Shown here piece after piece: positions 1 through 10,800 of a stretch of DNA of 47,941 nucleotides. The notes under the pieces were generated by a model. That model saw only the letters and a program-made list of their open reading frames with translations, searched no databases and was not told the DNA's origin. Source of the DNA: Comamonadaceae bacterium. Its GTDB lineage: Bacteria > Pseudomonadota > Gammaproteobacteria > Burkholderiales > Burkholderiaceae_C. Position 1 is the stretch's first letter; each line of letters opens with the position of its first letter. The DNA lies in the NCBI GenBank assembly GCA_947375135.1, contig CANCER010000027.1, positions 1 through 47,941 on the forward strand. The letters are read 5' to 3'. A program made the translations under genes and the position numbers.

Positions 1-2024
1 ACGCTGTGCAACAAGCCAACTCGGGCCACCCCGGTGCCCCCATGGGTATGGCCGACATGGCGGTGGCGCTGTGGGGCCAGCACCTGAAGCACAACCCCAC
101 CAACCCGCACTGGTTTGACCGTGACCGTTTTGTACTGTCAAACGGGCACGGCTCCATGCTGGTCTATGCCTTATTGCACCTCACCGGTTACAAGCTGCCC
201 ATGGAGGAGCTGAAGAACTTCCGCCAGCTGCACAGCAAGACCGCCGGCCACCCCGAGTTCGGCATCACCCCCGGCGTGGAAACCACCACCGGCCCGCTGG
301 GCCAGGGCCTGACCAATGCCGTGGGCATGGCGCTGGCCGAGAAACTGCTGGCCAAGGAATTCAATCGCGAAGGCCACGCCGTGGTCGACCACAACACCTA
401 TGTGTTCATGGGCGACGGCTGCCTGATGGAAGGCATCAGCCACGAAGCCGCGTCGCTCGCCGGTGCCTGGAAGCTCAACAAGCTGATCGCCCTGTACGAC
501 GACAACGGAATCTCCATCGACGGCCAGGTCGCCCCCTGGTTTGCCGACAACACCGCGCTGCGCTTTGTCAGCTACGGCTGGAACGTGCTGGGCCCCATAG
601 ACGGCCACGACGCCGAACTGGTTTCCAAGACCATTGCCGAGGCCAAGAAGTCCACCGAGCGCCCCACGCTGATCATTTGCAAGACGCATATCGGCAAAGG
701 CAGCCCGAACCGCGCCAACACGTCCAAGGCCCACGGCGAACCCCTGGGTGCCGAAGAAATCAAGCTCACGCGCGAATCCATCGGTTGGGAGCATGCGCCC
801 TTTGTCATCCCCAAGGCTGTGTATGCCGACTGGGATGCCAAGAAGGCGGGTGCCGCTGCGCAAAAAGACTGGACCGAACAGTTCGCCGCCTACAAGGCTG
901 CCCACCCCGCGCTGGCCAAGGAACTGCTGCGCCGCGTCAAGGGCGAGCTGCCCAAAAACTTTGTGCAGGCCGCGGTGGACACCATCATCGGCGCGCACCA
1001 GAAGGGCGAGACCGTTGCCAGCCGCAAGGCCTCGCAACTGGCACTGGAAAGCTTCACCGCCGCCATCCCCGAAATGCTGGGTGGCTCGGCCGATTTGACC
1101 GGCTCCAACCTGACCAACACCAAGTGCACGCCGAACTTGCGCTTCACGCCCCAGGGCGATGTGGTGCAGACTCAGGACGCCAATGGCAACCTGGTGGGCG
1201 GACGCCACATTAACTATGGCGTGCGCGAATTCGGCATGGCTGCCATCATGAACGGCATTGCGCTGCACGGTGGCTTCATCCCCTACGGTGGCACCTTTCT
1301 GACCTTCAGCGACTACAGCCGCAACGCCATCCGCATGGCCGCGCTCATGAAGATCCGCGTGGTCCACGTGTTCACCCACGACTCCATCGGTCTGGGCGAA
1401 GACGGCCCGACGCACCAGTCCATTGAGCACGCCGCCTCGCTGCGCCTGATCCCGAATCTGGACGTGTGGCGTCCGGGCGATACCGCAGAGACCGCCGTGG
1501 CCTGGACGGTTGCGCTGCAGAACGAGACGCGTCCCACAGCCCTGCTGCTGTCACGCCAGAACATTGCGTATGCGGCCAAGGGTGATTCGCAAAGCGCCGA
1601 AGATGCCAGCGGCATCGACGCCATCAGCAAGGGCGCCTATGTGCTGTCCGAGCCCGGCGATGTGGGCATGAAAAAGAAGGCGCAAGCCGTCCTCATCGCC
1701 ACCGGCTCTGAAGTGCAACTCGCACTCAAGGCCCAGCAAGTGCTGGCCGAACGCAAGATTGCGGTGCGCGTGGTCTCCATGCCCAGCACCACCACCTTTG
1801 ACCGCCAGAGCGTGGAATACAAGAGCTTGGTGCTGCCCGCCGGTGTGCCGCGCGTGGCGGTGGAAATGGGCTCTACCGACGGCTGGTGGAAATACGGCGT
1901 GGGGGCTGTGGTCGGCATCGACACCTTTGGCGAATCCGCTCCGGCACCGGTGCTGTTCAAGCACTTCGGCTTTACCGAACAGAACGTGGCCGATACCGTG
2001 CAAACGTTGTTGCAGCGCAAGTAG
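1..2024 (+). CDS. tkt: Transketolase, 5' end cut by window edge
   Basis: Thiamine-diphosphate transketolase moving two-carbon ketol units between sugar phosphates in the pentose phosphate and Calvin-type pathways (cytoplasm). The reading frame is open to base 1: the GTG at base 6 is an internal valine codon inside the family's conserved [14 protein letters not shown] start region, so probably about a dozen to twenty residues lie upstream of the window. Visible motifs are [18 protein letters not shown] near base 140, the ThDP-binding [13 protein letters not shown] near base 412, the pyrimidine-domain segment [19 protein letters not shown] near base 1390, and a C-terminal domain ending at TAG 2022-2024. 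About 672 residues are visible, close to full family length. gap follows after 52 bases on the same strand, a common pairing in betaproteobacteria that suggests cotranscription. Identification is firm; only the true start is unseen. Confidence 0.97.
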   Translation, partial: AVQQANSGHPGAPMGMADMAVALWGQHLKHNPTNPHWFDRDRFVLSNGHGSMLVYALLHLTGYKLPMEELKNFRQLHSKTAGHPEFGITPGVETTTGPLGQGLTNAVGMALAEKLLAKEFNREGHAVVDHNTYVFMGDGCLMEGISHEAASLAGAWKLNKLIALYDDNGISIDGQVAPWFADNTALRFVSYGWNVLGPIDGHDAELVSKTIAEAKKSTERPTLIICKTHIGKGSPNRANTSKAHGEPLGAEEIKLTRESIGWEHAPFVIPKAVYADWDAKKAGAAAQKDWTEQFAAYKAAHPALAKELLRRVKGELPKNFVQAAVDTIIGAHQKGETVASRKASQLALESFTAAIPEMLGGSADLTGSNLTNTKCTPNLRFTPQGDVVQTQDANGNLVGGRHINYGVREFGMAAIMNGIALHGGFIPYGGTFLTFSDYSRNAIRMAALMKIRVVHVFTHDSIGLGEDGPTHQSIEHAASLRLIPNLDVWRPGDTAETAVAWTVALQNETRPTALLLSRQNIAYAAKGDSQSAEDASGIDAISKGAYVLSEPGDVGMKKKAQAVLIATGSEVQLALKAQQVLAERKIAVRVVSMPSTTTFDRQSVEYKSLVLPAGVPRVAVEMGSTDGWWKYGVGAVVGIDTFGESAPAPVLFKHFGFTEQNVADTVQTLLQRK

Positions 2025-2058
2025 GCTCAGGCAGCTTATTTAGATAATTCATCTTTAA

Positions 2059-3075
<1,017 letters not shown>

Positions 3076-3092
3076 GTCTTCCACGGTCCCAC

Positions 3093-3121
3093 AAAAAACG
3101 CGCCACCAGGGCGCGTTTTTT
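3093..3121. terminator. Bidirectional intrinsic terminator between gap and the pil operon
   Basis: A perfect 12-bp stem (AAAAAACGCGCC at 3093-3104, matched by its reverse complement at 3110-3121) encloses a 5-base loop. The A-run on the left arm and T-run on the right arm make it a Rho-independent terminator for either direction. It sits between the convergent gap (plus) and the beta-hydroxyacid dehydrogenase gene (minus), so it can end both transcripts. Confidence 0.9.
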
Positions 3122-3150
3122 GTTGTTGCGGCACCGTTCGGGCCGGGCGC

Positions 3151-4059
3151 TTATTTCAGGCGCTTGATCAGGCTGCTGGTGTCCCAGCGCTTGCCGCCCA
3201 TGTGCTGCACGTCGCCGTAAAACTGGTCCACCAGCGCGGTCACCGGCAGGCGCGCACCATTGCGTTTGGCCTCGTCGAGCACCAGGCCCAGATCTTTGCG
3301 CATCCAGTCCACGGCAAAGCCGAAGTCGAACTTGTCGGCCACCATGGTCTTGCCACGGTTGTCGAGCTGCCAGCTTTGCGCGGCACCCTTGCCGATCACG
3401 TCCAGCACCTGGTTCATGTCGAGACCGGCGCGCTGGCCGAAGGCAATGGCTTCAGCCAGGCCCTGCACCAGGCCGGCGATGCAAATCTGGTTCACCATCT
3501 TGGCCAGCTGACCGGCACCGCTGTCACCCAGCAGGGTGAAGGCGCGCGAGAACGCCATGCCCGTGGCTTGTACCTTGGCAAAGGCCGCAGCGTCACCACC
3601 GCACATGACGGTGAGCAGGCCGTTCTGCGCACCGCCCTGGCCGCCCGAGACCGGCGCATCGATAAACGCCAGGCCTGCCGCCTGGGCTACTGCAGCCAGC
3701 TCGCGCGCGATGCTGGCCGAAGCGGTGGTGTGGTCCACAAAGATGGCGCCGGGTTTCATGCCCGCAAAAGCGCCGTCGGCGCCCAGCGTCACGCTGCGCA
3801 AATCGTCGTCATTGCCCACGCAGCAGAACACGATGTCTGCGTTCCGGGCCGCCAGTCGGGGGGTCAGCGCATGGGTGTGTGCACTGCCGAATTCCGCCAG
3901 CCAGGCTTCTGATTTGGCGGTGTTGCGGTTGTACACCGTGACGCTGTGGCCGGCCAGGGCCAGATGGCCGGCCATGGGGAAGCCCATGACGCCCAGACCG
4001 ATAAAGGCAACAGAAAAGGAAGGGGTGGGTTCGTAGGTTTTGGCGTTGGTACTGGACAT
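3151..4059 (-). CDS. NAD(P)-dependent beta-hydroxyacid dehydrogenase (3-hydroxyisobutyrate dehydrogenase family)
   Basis: Cytoplasmic oxidoreductase of the HIBADH / tartronate semialdehyde reductase family, 302 residues. The N-terminal Rossmann motif FIGLGVMGFPMAGHL (about residues 19-33), the substrate-binding DAPVSGGQGGAQNG and the catalytic-lysine segment AGQLAKMVNQ are all visible, followed by the all-helical dimer domain. The exact substrate (3-hydroxyisobutyrate, 2-hydroxy-3-oxopropionate, succinic semialdehyde and so on) cannot be read from sequence. The ATG lies only 3 bases after the pilU stop on the same strand, so it is very probably the last gene of a pilT-pilU transcript. A metabolic enzyme here has no obvious link with pilus retraction. 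A tartronate semialdehyde reductase role would fit the glcD block 20 kb away, but that is speculation. Confidence 0.88.
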   Translation of the reverse strand: MSSTNAKTYEPTPSFSVAFIGLGVMGFPMAGHLALAGHSVTVYNRNTAKSEAWLAEFGSAHTHALTPRLAARNADIVFCCVGNDDDLRSVTLGADGAFAGMKPGAIFVDHTTASASIARELAAVAQAAGLAFIDAPVSGGQGGAQNGLLTVMCGGDAAAFAKVQATGMAFSRAFTLLGDSGAGQLAKMVNQICIAGLVQGLAEAIAFGQRAGLDMNQVLDVIGKGAAQSWQLDNRGKTMVADKFDFGFAVDWMRKDLGLVLDEAKRNGARLPVTALVDQFYGDVQHMGGKRWDTSSLIKRLK

Positions 4060-4062
4060 AAA

Positions 4063-5199
4063 TTACAGAATGGAAAAATTTTCGGTACCGGCGCTCAGGT
4101 CTGGCGACCGGCCGCGCTGGCTGTTGAGTTTGATTTGCAGGCGAAGGTCATTCAGCGAGTCCGCGTTGCGCAGCGCATCCTCATAGGTGATGGCATTGCG
4201 CTCGTACAGGTCAAACAAGGCTTGGTCAAAAGTCTGCATGCCGAGGTTACGACTTTTCTTCATAATTTCTTTCACCTCGGTGACATTGCCCTTAAAGATG
4301 AGGTCTGAAATCAGCGGCGAGTTGATCATGATTTCCACCGCAGCCACCCGGCCCTTGCCATCTTGTTTGGGTATCAGGCGTTGCGAGACCAGTGCCCGCA
4401 GGTTGAGAGACAGGTCCATCAGCAACTGGCTGCGGCGCTCTTCCGGGAAGAAGTTGATGATGCGGTCCAGCGCCTGATTGGCGCTGTTGGCATGCAGCGT
4501 GGCCAGGCACATGTGACCGGTTTCGGAGAACGACACGGCGTGCTCCATGGTCTCGCGGTCACGCAATTCGCCCATCAAAATCACGTCCGGCGCCTGGCGC
4601 AAGGTGTTCTTCAGTGCGGCCTCCCAGCTGTCGGTGTCCAGGCCCACTTCGCGCTGCGTGATCACGCAGTTCTTGTGGGCGTGCACAAACTCCACCGGGT
4701 CTTCGATGGTGATGATGTGGCCGTAGGAGTTTTCATTGCGCCAGTCCACCATCGCCGCCAGCGTGGTCGATTTGCCGGAGCCGGTAGAGCCCACCAGGAT
4801 GCACAGCCCGCGCTTGGCCAGCACGATGTCTTTGAGCACCTGGGGCATGCCCAAACCGTCGATAGAGGGCAGGGCGGCCGGAATCACCCGTAGCACCAGC
4901 CCGACCTTGCCCTGCTGGATAAACACATTGACCCGGAAGCGCCCGACACCGGGCGGCGCGATGGCAAAGTTGCCCTCTTTGGTGCGCTCGAACTCGGCCA
5001 CCTGCTTGTCGTTCATGATGGAGCGTGCCAGCGCCAGCGTGTGCGCCGCGTTCAGCGGCTGGGGCGACACCTTGGTGATCTTGCCATCCACTTTGATGGC
5101 CGGCGGGAAGTCCGCCGTGATGAACAGATCACTGCCATTGCGGCTGACCATCAGCTTGAGCAAATCGTTGATGAATTTCGTTGCCTGATCGCGTTCCAT
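4063..5199 (-). CDS. pilU: Type IV pilus retraction accessory ATPase PilU
   Basis: Cytoplasmic hexameric secretion-type ATPase that works with PilT to depolymerise type IV pili in twitching and DNA uptake. It has 378 residues, with an N-terminal PAS-like domain and a RecA-like core. Walker A GSTGSGKST is at residues 137-145, and the Walker B region GELRDRETMEHA and the His-box LATLHANSA are present. The longer C-terminal tail (ending ENFSIL) and the SFSETGH variation separate PilU from PilT. It starts 6 bases after the pilT stop, and the dehydrogenase gene begins 3 bases beyond its own stop, giving a three-gene minus-strand operon. The call rests on pairing with PilT as well as on motifs. Confidence 0.95.
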   Translation of the reverse strand: MERDQATKFINDLLKLMVSRNGSDLFITADFPPAIKVDGKITKVSPQPLNAAHTLALARSIMNDKQVAEFERTKEGNFAIAPPGVGRFRVNVFIQQGKVGLVLRVIPAALPSIDGLGMPQVLKDIVLAKRGLCILVGSTGSGKSTTLAAMVDWRNENSYGHIITIEDPVEFVHAHKNCVITQREVGLDTDSWEAALKNTLRQAPDVILMGELRDRETMEHAVSFSETGHMCLATLHANSANQALDRIINFFPEERRSQLLMDLSLNLRALVSQRLIPKQDGKGRVAAVEIMINSPLISDLIFKGNVTEVKEIMKKSRNLGMQTFDQALFDLYERNAITYEDALRNADSLNDLRLQIKLNSQRGRSPDLSAGTENFSIL

Positions 5200-5205
5200 G
5201 TTCTT

Positions 5206-6249
5206 TTACCCTGGGAAGTTATCCGGAATCTTGGCTTTGCTGCGGGCTTCCGCAGAACTGATGATGTTGCGCTTGACCAGGTCACTCAGGTTCTGGTCCA
5301 GTGTCTGCATGCCTACGCTGTTGCCGGTCTGGATGCTGGAGTACATCTGCGCCACTTTGCCTTCGCGGATCAGGTTGCGGATGGCACTGGTGCCCAGCAT
5401 GATTTCGTGGGCGGCCACGCGGCCCTGGCCGTCCTTGGTCTTGCACAGGGTCTGTGAAATCACCGCCTGCAGCGACTCCGACAACATGGCGCGCACCATT
5501 TCCTTTTCGTCGGCGGGGAACACGTCAATGATCCGGTCAATCGTCTTGGCGGCGCTGGAGGTATGCAGGGTGCCGAACACCAGGTGGCCGGTCTCGGCCG
5601 CTGTCATGGCCAGGCGTATGGTTTCCAGGTCGCGCATTTCACCCACCAGAATCGCATCCGGGTCTTCGCGCAGCGCCGAGCGCAGCGCGGCGGCAAACGA
5701 CAGCGTGTGGGGTCCCACCTCGCGCTGGTTGACCAGGCATTTCTTGGACTCGTGCACAAACTCGATCGGGTCTTCCACGGTCAGGATGTGGCCGAACTCG
5801 GTTTCGTTGAGGTAGTTGACCATGGCGGCCAGCGTGGTGGACTTGCCCGAACCCGTCGGCCCGGTCACCAGCACCATGCCGCGCGGTTTGAGCGCCAGTT
5901 CTCCGAAGATCCTGGGCGCATTGAGTTGCTCCAGCGAGAGAATTTTACTGGGAATGGTCCGGAACACGGCGCCGGCACCGCGGTGGTGATTGAACGCATT
6001 GACGCGAAAGCGCGCCAGTCCGTCAATCTCGAAGGAGTAGTCGATCTCCAGAAACTCTTCGTAGTGTTTGCGCTGGGTGTCGTTCATGATGTCATACACC
6101 ATGGCGTGTACCCGTTTGTGGTCCAGCGCTTCGACGTTGATGCGGCGCACATCGCCGTGCACGCGAATCATGGGGGGTAAGCCTGCTGAGAGGTGAAGGT
6201 CCGACGCTTTGTTCTTGACACTGAAGGCCAGCAGTTGGGTGATATCCAC
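5206..6249 (-). CDS. pilT: Type IV pilus retraction ATPase PilT
   Basis: Hexameric motor ATPase that powers type IV pilus retraction. The 347-residue length is standard. The N-terminal segment contains ASDLHLSAGLPPMIRV. Walker A GPTGSGKST is at residues 130-138, Walker B around ILVGEMRD at 200-207, and the His-box GTLHTSSA follows. The C-terminal AIRNLIREGKVAQ element, required for retraction in characterised PilT proteins, is conserved. It is the first gene of the pilT-pilU-dehydrogenase transcript and is divergent from yggS, with only 44 bases between the two start codons, which must hold both promoters. Confidence 0.97.
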   Translation of the reverse strand: MDITQLLAFSVKNKASDLHLSAGLPPMIRVHGDVRRINVEALDHKRVHAMVYDIMNDTQRKHYEEFLEIDYSFEIDGLARFRVNAFNHHRGAGAVFRTIPSKILSLEQLNAPRIFGELALKPRGMVLVTGPTGSGKSTTLAAMVNYLNETEFGHILTVEDPIEFVHESKKCLVNQREVGPHTLSFAAALRSALREDPDAILVGEMRDLETIRLAMTAAETGHLVFGTLHTSSAAKTIDRIIDVFPADEKEMVRAMLSESLQAVISQTLCKTKDGQGRVAAHEIMLGTSAIRNLIREGKVAQMYSSIQTGNSVGMQTLDQNLSDLVKRNIISSAEARSKAKIPDNFPG

Positions 6250-6293
6250 AAGGTCCTCTCTTGCTTGGTGTTGTTTGGTACGCTTGCCGGATT

Positions 6294-6974
6294 ATGACCA
6301 CCATTGTCGACAACCTCCAACGGGTGCGAGCCCGGATTTCAGAAGCCTGCCGGGCCTGTTCGCGCCCTGCGGATGCGGTCACTTTGCTGGCCGTCTCCAA
6401 GACCTTCGGTGCAGATGCCGTGCGTGTGGCGCACGCTGCCGGGCAAAGCGCTTTTGGTGAGAACTACATCCAGGAAGCCGTCGAAAAAATCACCGCCCTG
6501 GCCGATTTGCCCCTGCAGTGGCATTGCATTGGCCCGATCCAGAGCAACAAGACGCGTCTGGTGGCTGCGCACTTCGACTGGGTGCACTCGGTCGACCGGC
6601 TGAAAATTGCGCAACGCCTGAGCGAGCAGCGGCCTGCAGACAAGGCCCCGTTGCAGGTCTGCATCCAGGTGAACATTGACGGCGGGGAAACCAAGGCCGG
6701 CGTGAAGCCCGGGGAGGTGCTGGAACTGGCGCAGCAGATTCAGGCTTTGCCCCGCCTGCGCTTGCGTGGCCTGATGACGATTCCCGAGCCGGCAGCAGAT
6801 TTTGCTGCGGCCTGTGCCGTGCATACCCAAGCGCGCCGGTTGTTTGATGCGCTGAATGCGAAGGGTCTGGGCCTGGATACCTTGTCCATGGGCATGAGTG
6901 CGGATCTGGATGCGGCGGTGCAGTGCGGCAGCACCATGGTACGCGTAGGCAGCGCTATCTTTGGACAGAGGTAG
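6294..6974 (+). CDS. yggS: YggS/PLPBP family pyridoxal-phosphate homeostasis protein
   Basis: Small cytoplasmic PLP-binding TIM-barrel protein, non-enzymatic, that buffers pyridoxal phosphate and affects amino- and keto-acid pools. I choose the ATG at 6294 (226 residues) over a TTG 33 bases earlier because the family begins directly with this segment and the PLP lysine then falls at Lys36 in LLAVSKTF, as in E. coli YggS. GENYIQEA and the phosphate-binding segment LSMGMSADLDAAV with G(S)TMVRVGSAIFG near the C terminus are present. It is divergent from pilT, a neighbourhood often seen in betaproteobacteria and gammaproteobacteria. Confidence 0.95.
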   Translation: MTTIVDNLQRVRARISEACRACSRPADAVTLLAVSKTFGADAVRVAHAAGQSAFGENYIQEAVEKITALADLPLQWHCIGPIQSNKTRLVAAHFDWVHSVDRLKIAQRLSEQRPADKAPLQVCIQVNIDGGETKAGVKPGEVLELAQQIQALPRLRLRGLMTIPEPAADFAAACAVHTQARRLFDALNAKGLGLDTLSMGMSADLDAAVQCGSTMVRVGSAIFGQR

Positions 6975-7008
6975 AAGCCCCACGTTCGCGCACTGCGTGT
7001 CGCTCTCT

Positions 7009-7053
7009 GCCCCTCAGGGGCTAACCCGCCTTGGGGCAGCCCGGCGGCGGGTT
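7009..7053. terminator. Candidate hairpins between convergent yggS and the Lrp-family gene
   Basis: Two adjacent dyads lie in the 86-base gap between the yggS stop and the regulator's stop: GCCCC-TCA-GGGGC at 7009-7021, and AACCCGCC at 7023-7030 pairing with GGCGGGTT at 7046-7053. There is no T-run, so Rho-independent termination is uncertain. The segment TTGGGGCA at 7031-7038 can also pair with the first dyad, giving an alternative fold. It may be a terminator or a dispersed palindromic repeat; only one copy was noticed in this window. Confidence 0.45.
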
Positions 7054-7060
7054 GCTGCAA

Positions 7061-7546
7061 CTAATCGAGTTTGATGTGCGTGGTGTTCTTGACTTCTTCC
7101 ATCACCGCGTAGGTGCGCGTCTCGCGCACGCCGGGCAGTTGCCACAGCACGGTTCCGGCGAAGTCACGGTAAGCGCCCATGTCGGCAATGCGGGTCTTGA
7201 GCAGGTAGTCAAAACCACCGGCCACCATGTGGCACTCCTGGATTTCGCCATGCACCTGCACCGAAGCCTTGAAGGCTTCAAACACATTGGGCGTGGTGCG
7301 GTCCAGTAAAACCTCGACAAACACTGTCATGCCGGCATCCAACTTGACCGGGTTCAGCCGTGCCTCGTAGCCCAGGATGTAACCATCCTTGGTCAGGCGT
7401 TGCACCCGCGACAGCACGGCCGTGGGCGATAGCGCCACCGTTTCTGCCAGTTTCAGGTTGGACATACGACCATCCTGCTGCAGGCAATTGAGAATTTTCA
7501 GATCGATTCGGTCCAGATCTGCACGGCCGTTGGCAACATGTGTCAT
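7061..7546 (-). CDS. Lrp/AsnC family regulator, likely proline-responsive activator of putA
   Basis: DNA-binding regulator of 161 residues. It has an N-terminal winged helix-turn-helix (about residues 10-65, including MSNLKLAETVALSPTAVLSR) and a C-terminal RAM/AsnC ligand-binding domain with the GGFDYLLK and PGVRETRTY features. It is divergent from putA across a 282-base AT-rich gap. In proteobacteria whose PutA lacks its own DNA-binding domain, a divergent Lrp-type protein (PutR and relatives) usually activates putA in response to proline. The PutA here starts without a ribbon-helix-helix domain, which supports that role. The specific ligand is inferred from context. Confidence 0.9.
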   Translation of the reverse strand: MTHVANGRADLDRIDLKILNCLQQDGRMSNLKLAETVALSPTAVLSRVQRLTKDGYILGYEARLNPVKLDAGMTVFVEVLLDRTTPNVFEAFKASVQVHGEIQECHMVAGGFDYLLKTRIADMGAYRDFAGTVLWQLPGVRETRTYAVMEEVKNTTHIKLD

Positions 7547-7828
7547 TGTGTTCTATGGCTATTGTTCAAGTGAGTAAGCAAACCGGACCAGCCTCCCCAT
7601 TCAACCGGTCAAAGACCTGCTTTGGCTGAAACATTCACTAACCAGAGTGTCTATCCTACGACATTCTGATGATGTTGATCATTATTGTGGATAGTTCGAT
7701 CATATTTGATCAAAATTATCGAAAGCAAAATCAAATGAATAAAACACTAGTTTGTTTACCTAATTCAGTCAGTAACTCATTTGAAAAACTTGGATCATCG
7801 CGTTTACCGCTAACTCCAGGAGACCCCC
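7547..7828. promoter_or_regulatory. Divergent lrp-type/putA control region with phased GATC-centred sites
   Basis: This 282-base gap is much more AT-rich than its surroundings, especially 7660-7800. It contains TGATCA at 7676-7681, CGATCA at 7697-7702 and a 10-bp perfect palindrome TTTGATCAAA at 7705-7714. Their centres (7678.5, 7699.5, 7709.5) are 21 and 10 bases apart, so they fall on the same DNA face, as expected for cooperative Lrp-type binding. A fourth GATC lies at 7793-7796. An AGGAG ribosome-binding site for putA is at 7818-7822. No clear sigma-70 promoter could be assigned by eye. Operator function is inferred. Confidence 0.6.
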
Positions 7829-10800
7829 GTGCTAATGAATGCTCAACTTCCCCTACCCTACCGACCCGAGAGTGAGGTCGTAGCGCGACACTTGCAGGTG
7901 GTGAATACAGGCTTGGACTGGGCCGCCGCCGCCAAAGCTGCCACACCCTGGGTGCAGGCGGTGCGTGACAATCCGCCGCCTTTCTGGGCCATGGAAAGCC
8001 TGTTGCGTGAATACCCCATTTCCAGCGCCGAGGGCTTGGCGCTGATGCGTCTGGCCGAAGCCCTGCTGCGCGTGCCCGATGCCGAAACCGCCATCGCCCT
8101 GACGGCCGACCAGTTGGGCCGCGCTGACTTTGACAACAGTGGCGACAAGGTGCTGGCGCGGCTCAGCAGCACGGCTATTTCCATGTCCAAATACTTCTTG
8201 CCTGACCCGCAAACCGGATCGACCCCGCAGGCCGAGCCCGGCATCATGGCCAAGCTGGGCGCCAGGACCGTGGTGGCCGCCACGCTGCGTGCGGTGCAAT
8301 TGCTGGGTCGCCAGTTTGTGTTGGGCCAGAACATGGCCGAGGCGATGCAAGAGGCCGATGCGGCGCGCAAGCAGCAAGGCGCCTTAACCTACTCGTATGA
8401 CATGCTGGGCGAAGGCGCCCGTACCGATGCGGACGCGCTGCGCTACTTGAAAAGCTACAGCGACGCGATTGCCTTTATCGCCAGCCACACCGACAGCACC
8501 CATGCGCCCGAGCACAACGACGGCATCTCGATCAAGCTCAGCGCGCTGCACCCGCGCTATGAAGACGCGCAGAGCCAGCGCGTGCTGGACGAACTGGTGC
8601 CCCGCGTCTGGACGCTGTGCGAGTTGGCCGCCCGCGCCAATATCAACCTGACCATCGACGCCGAGGAAGTGGACCGCCTGGAGCTGTCGCTGGAGGTGTT
8701 CGACGCCCTGCTGCAACGGGTGGCGCAGCACTTTCCCCTGTGGGCTGGTTTCGGTTTGGCGCTGCAGTCGTACCAGACGCGCTCGCTGGAGCTGATCGAG
8801 CACCTGACCGCCACAGCGCGCCAATACAAGGTGCGCCTGATGTGCCGTCTGGTCAAGGGTGCCTATTGGGATGCCGAGATCAAGCGCGCGCAGGAGATGG
8901 GCCTGCCCTGCTACCCGGTCTTTACCCACAAGCACCACACCGATGTGTCCTACCTGGCCTGCGCCCGCCTGCTGCTGGACGCGCCGGACGCCATCTACCC
9001 CCAGTTCGCCACCCACAACGCGGCGACCATCGCCGCCATCCTGCAAATGGCCGCGCGCACCGGCGGCAAGTTTGAGCTGCAACGCCTGCACGGCATGGGC
9101 GAGGGCATTTACCGCGAAGTGCTGAAGAACCCCACGGTGTGCTGTCGCGTTTATGCGCCCGTGGGTGCGCACCGCGATCTGCTGGCTTATCTGGTGCGCC
9201 GCCTGCTGGAAAACGGCGCCAACTCCTCCTTTGTGCACCAGATGGCCGACGAGTCGGTGAACCTGCAGGAGCTGCTGATCTCGCCCTTGCGGCTCGAACC
9301 CCTGTCTTCGCTGCCCATGCCTGTGGACCTGTTCGGCACGCACGCCGGTGCGCGCAAGAACAGCACCGGCCTGGACCTGACCGTGCCAGCCATGCGCGCG
9401 CCGCTGTTGGCCGCGCTGGCCACCACCAGCGTGCCCGCAGTGGCAGTATCCGATGTGCACGAGGTGGCAAGCGCGTTCGCCAAGGGCCACGCCGCCTACC
9501 AGGCCTGGAGCCATACCGATGTCAGCGCGCGCGCCGCCATCCTGCGCCGCGCTGCTGATCGCATGCTGGCGCAAACCCCGCAGCTGTGCGCCATGCTGGT
9601 CAAGGAAGCCTTCAAGACCTGGGGCGATGCGGTATCTGAAGTACGCGAGGCGGTGGACTTTTTGCGCTACTACGCCGACGAGGCCGAACGCATCATGCAA
9701 CCCCTCTCCATGCCGCAGCTGCATGGCGTCACCGCCGTGCCCTTTACCTATGGCGTGACCGGCGAGACCAACACCCTGCGGCTTACCGCGCGCGGCGTCT
9801 GGGTCTGCATCAGCCCGTGGAACTTCCCGCTGGCGATTTTTGCCGGCCAGGTGGCCGCGGCTCTCGCCACCGGCAACGCTGTGCTGGCCAAGCCGGCCGA
9901 GCAAACTCCGGGCGTGGCTTTGGCTGCCGTGCGCATCCTGCATGCCGCCGGTGTGCCTGCCGATGCCCTGCAACTGCTGCACGGCGCCGGCGAGACCGTG
10001 GGTGCGGCCCTGGTGGCGCAACCCGGCGTGGCCGGTGTGGTGTTCACAGGCTCCACCCAGGTTGCCAAAATCATCCAGCGCGCGCTGGCCGCAAAGGACG
10101 GCGCCATCGTGCCGCTGATTGCCGAAACCGGTGGCATCAACGCCATGGTGGTGGACTCCAGCGCCCTGCCCGAGCAGGTGGTGGACGCGGTGGGCATGAG
10201 CGCCTTCCGCTCGGCTGGCCAGCGCTGCTCGGCCCTGCGCCTGCTGTGCGTGCACGCGTCGATTGCCGACGGCGTGATCGAGATGGTGCAGGGCGCGGCG
10301 CGCGAACTCCAAGCCGGGGATCCGAGCGATCTGGCTACCGATGTGGGACCGGTGATTGACCGGGAAGCCTTTGACGCCATCCAGCGCCAGATTCAGCGCC
10401 TGAGCCGCGAAGCGAAGGTGGTGGTGCAGCCGGATGCGGCAACTGCGTCGGCCGTGCCGAACCTGATTGCGCCGCACGCCTTTGAGGTCCATAGCATTGC
10501 CGATGTGCAATCGGAAATCTTCGGCCCGGTGCTGCAGATCGTGCGCTGGTCGGGCGATCCGTCCGAGGTGGTGGCGCAGGTCAACGCCCTGGGCTATGGC
10601 CTGACCATGGGCATACAGACGCGCATCGACTCGCGCGCCAACGCCCTGGCGCATGCCGCGCATATCGGCAACGTCTACATCAACCGCAACATGATCGGCG
10701 CGGTCGTCGGCGTGCAGCCCTTTGGCGGCGAGGGCCTGAGCGGTACCGGCCCCAAAGCTGGAGGTCCGCATTACCTGTACCGCTTCTGTGCCGAGCAAAC

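Noticed and set aside
171..1430. A 419-residue open frame antisense to transketolase
   Set aside because: No family motifs and a His/Val/Gly-biased composition caused by the sense codons of tkt.
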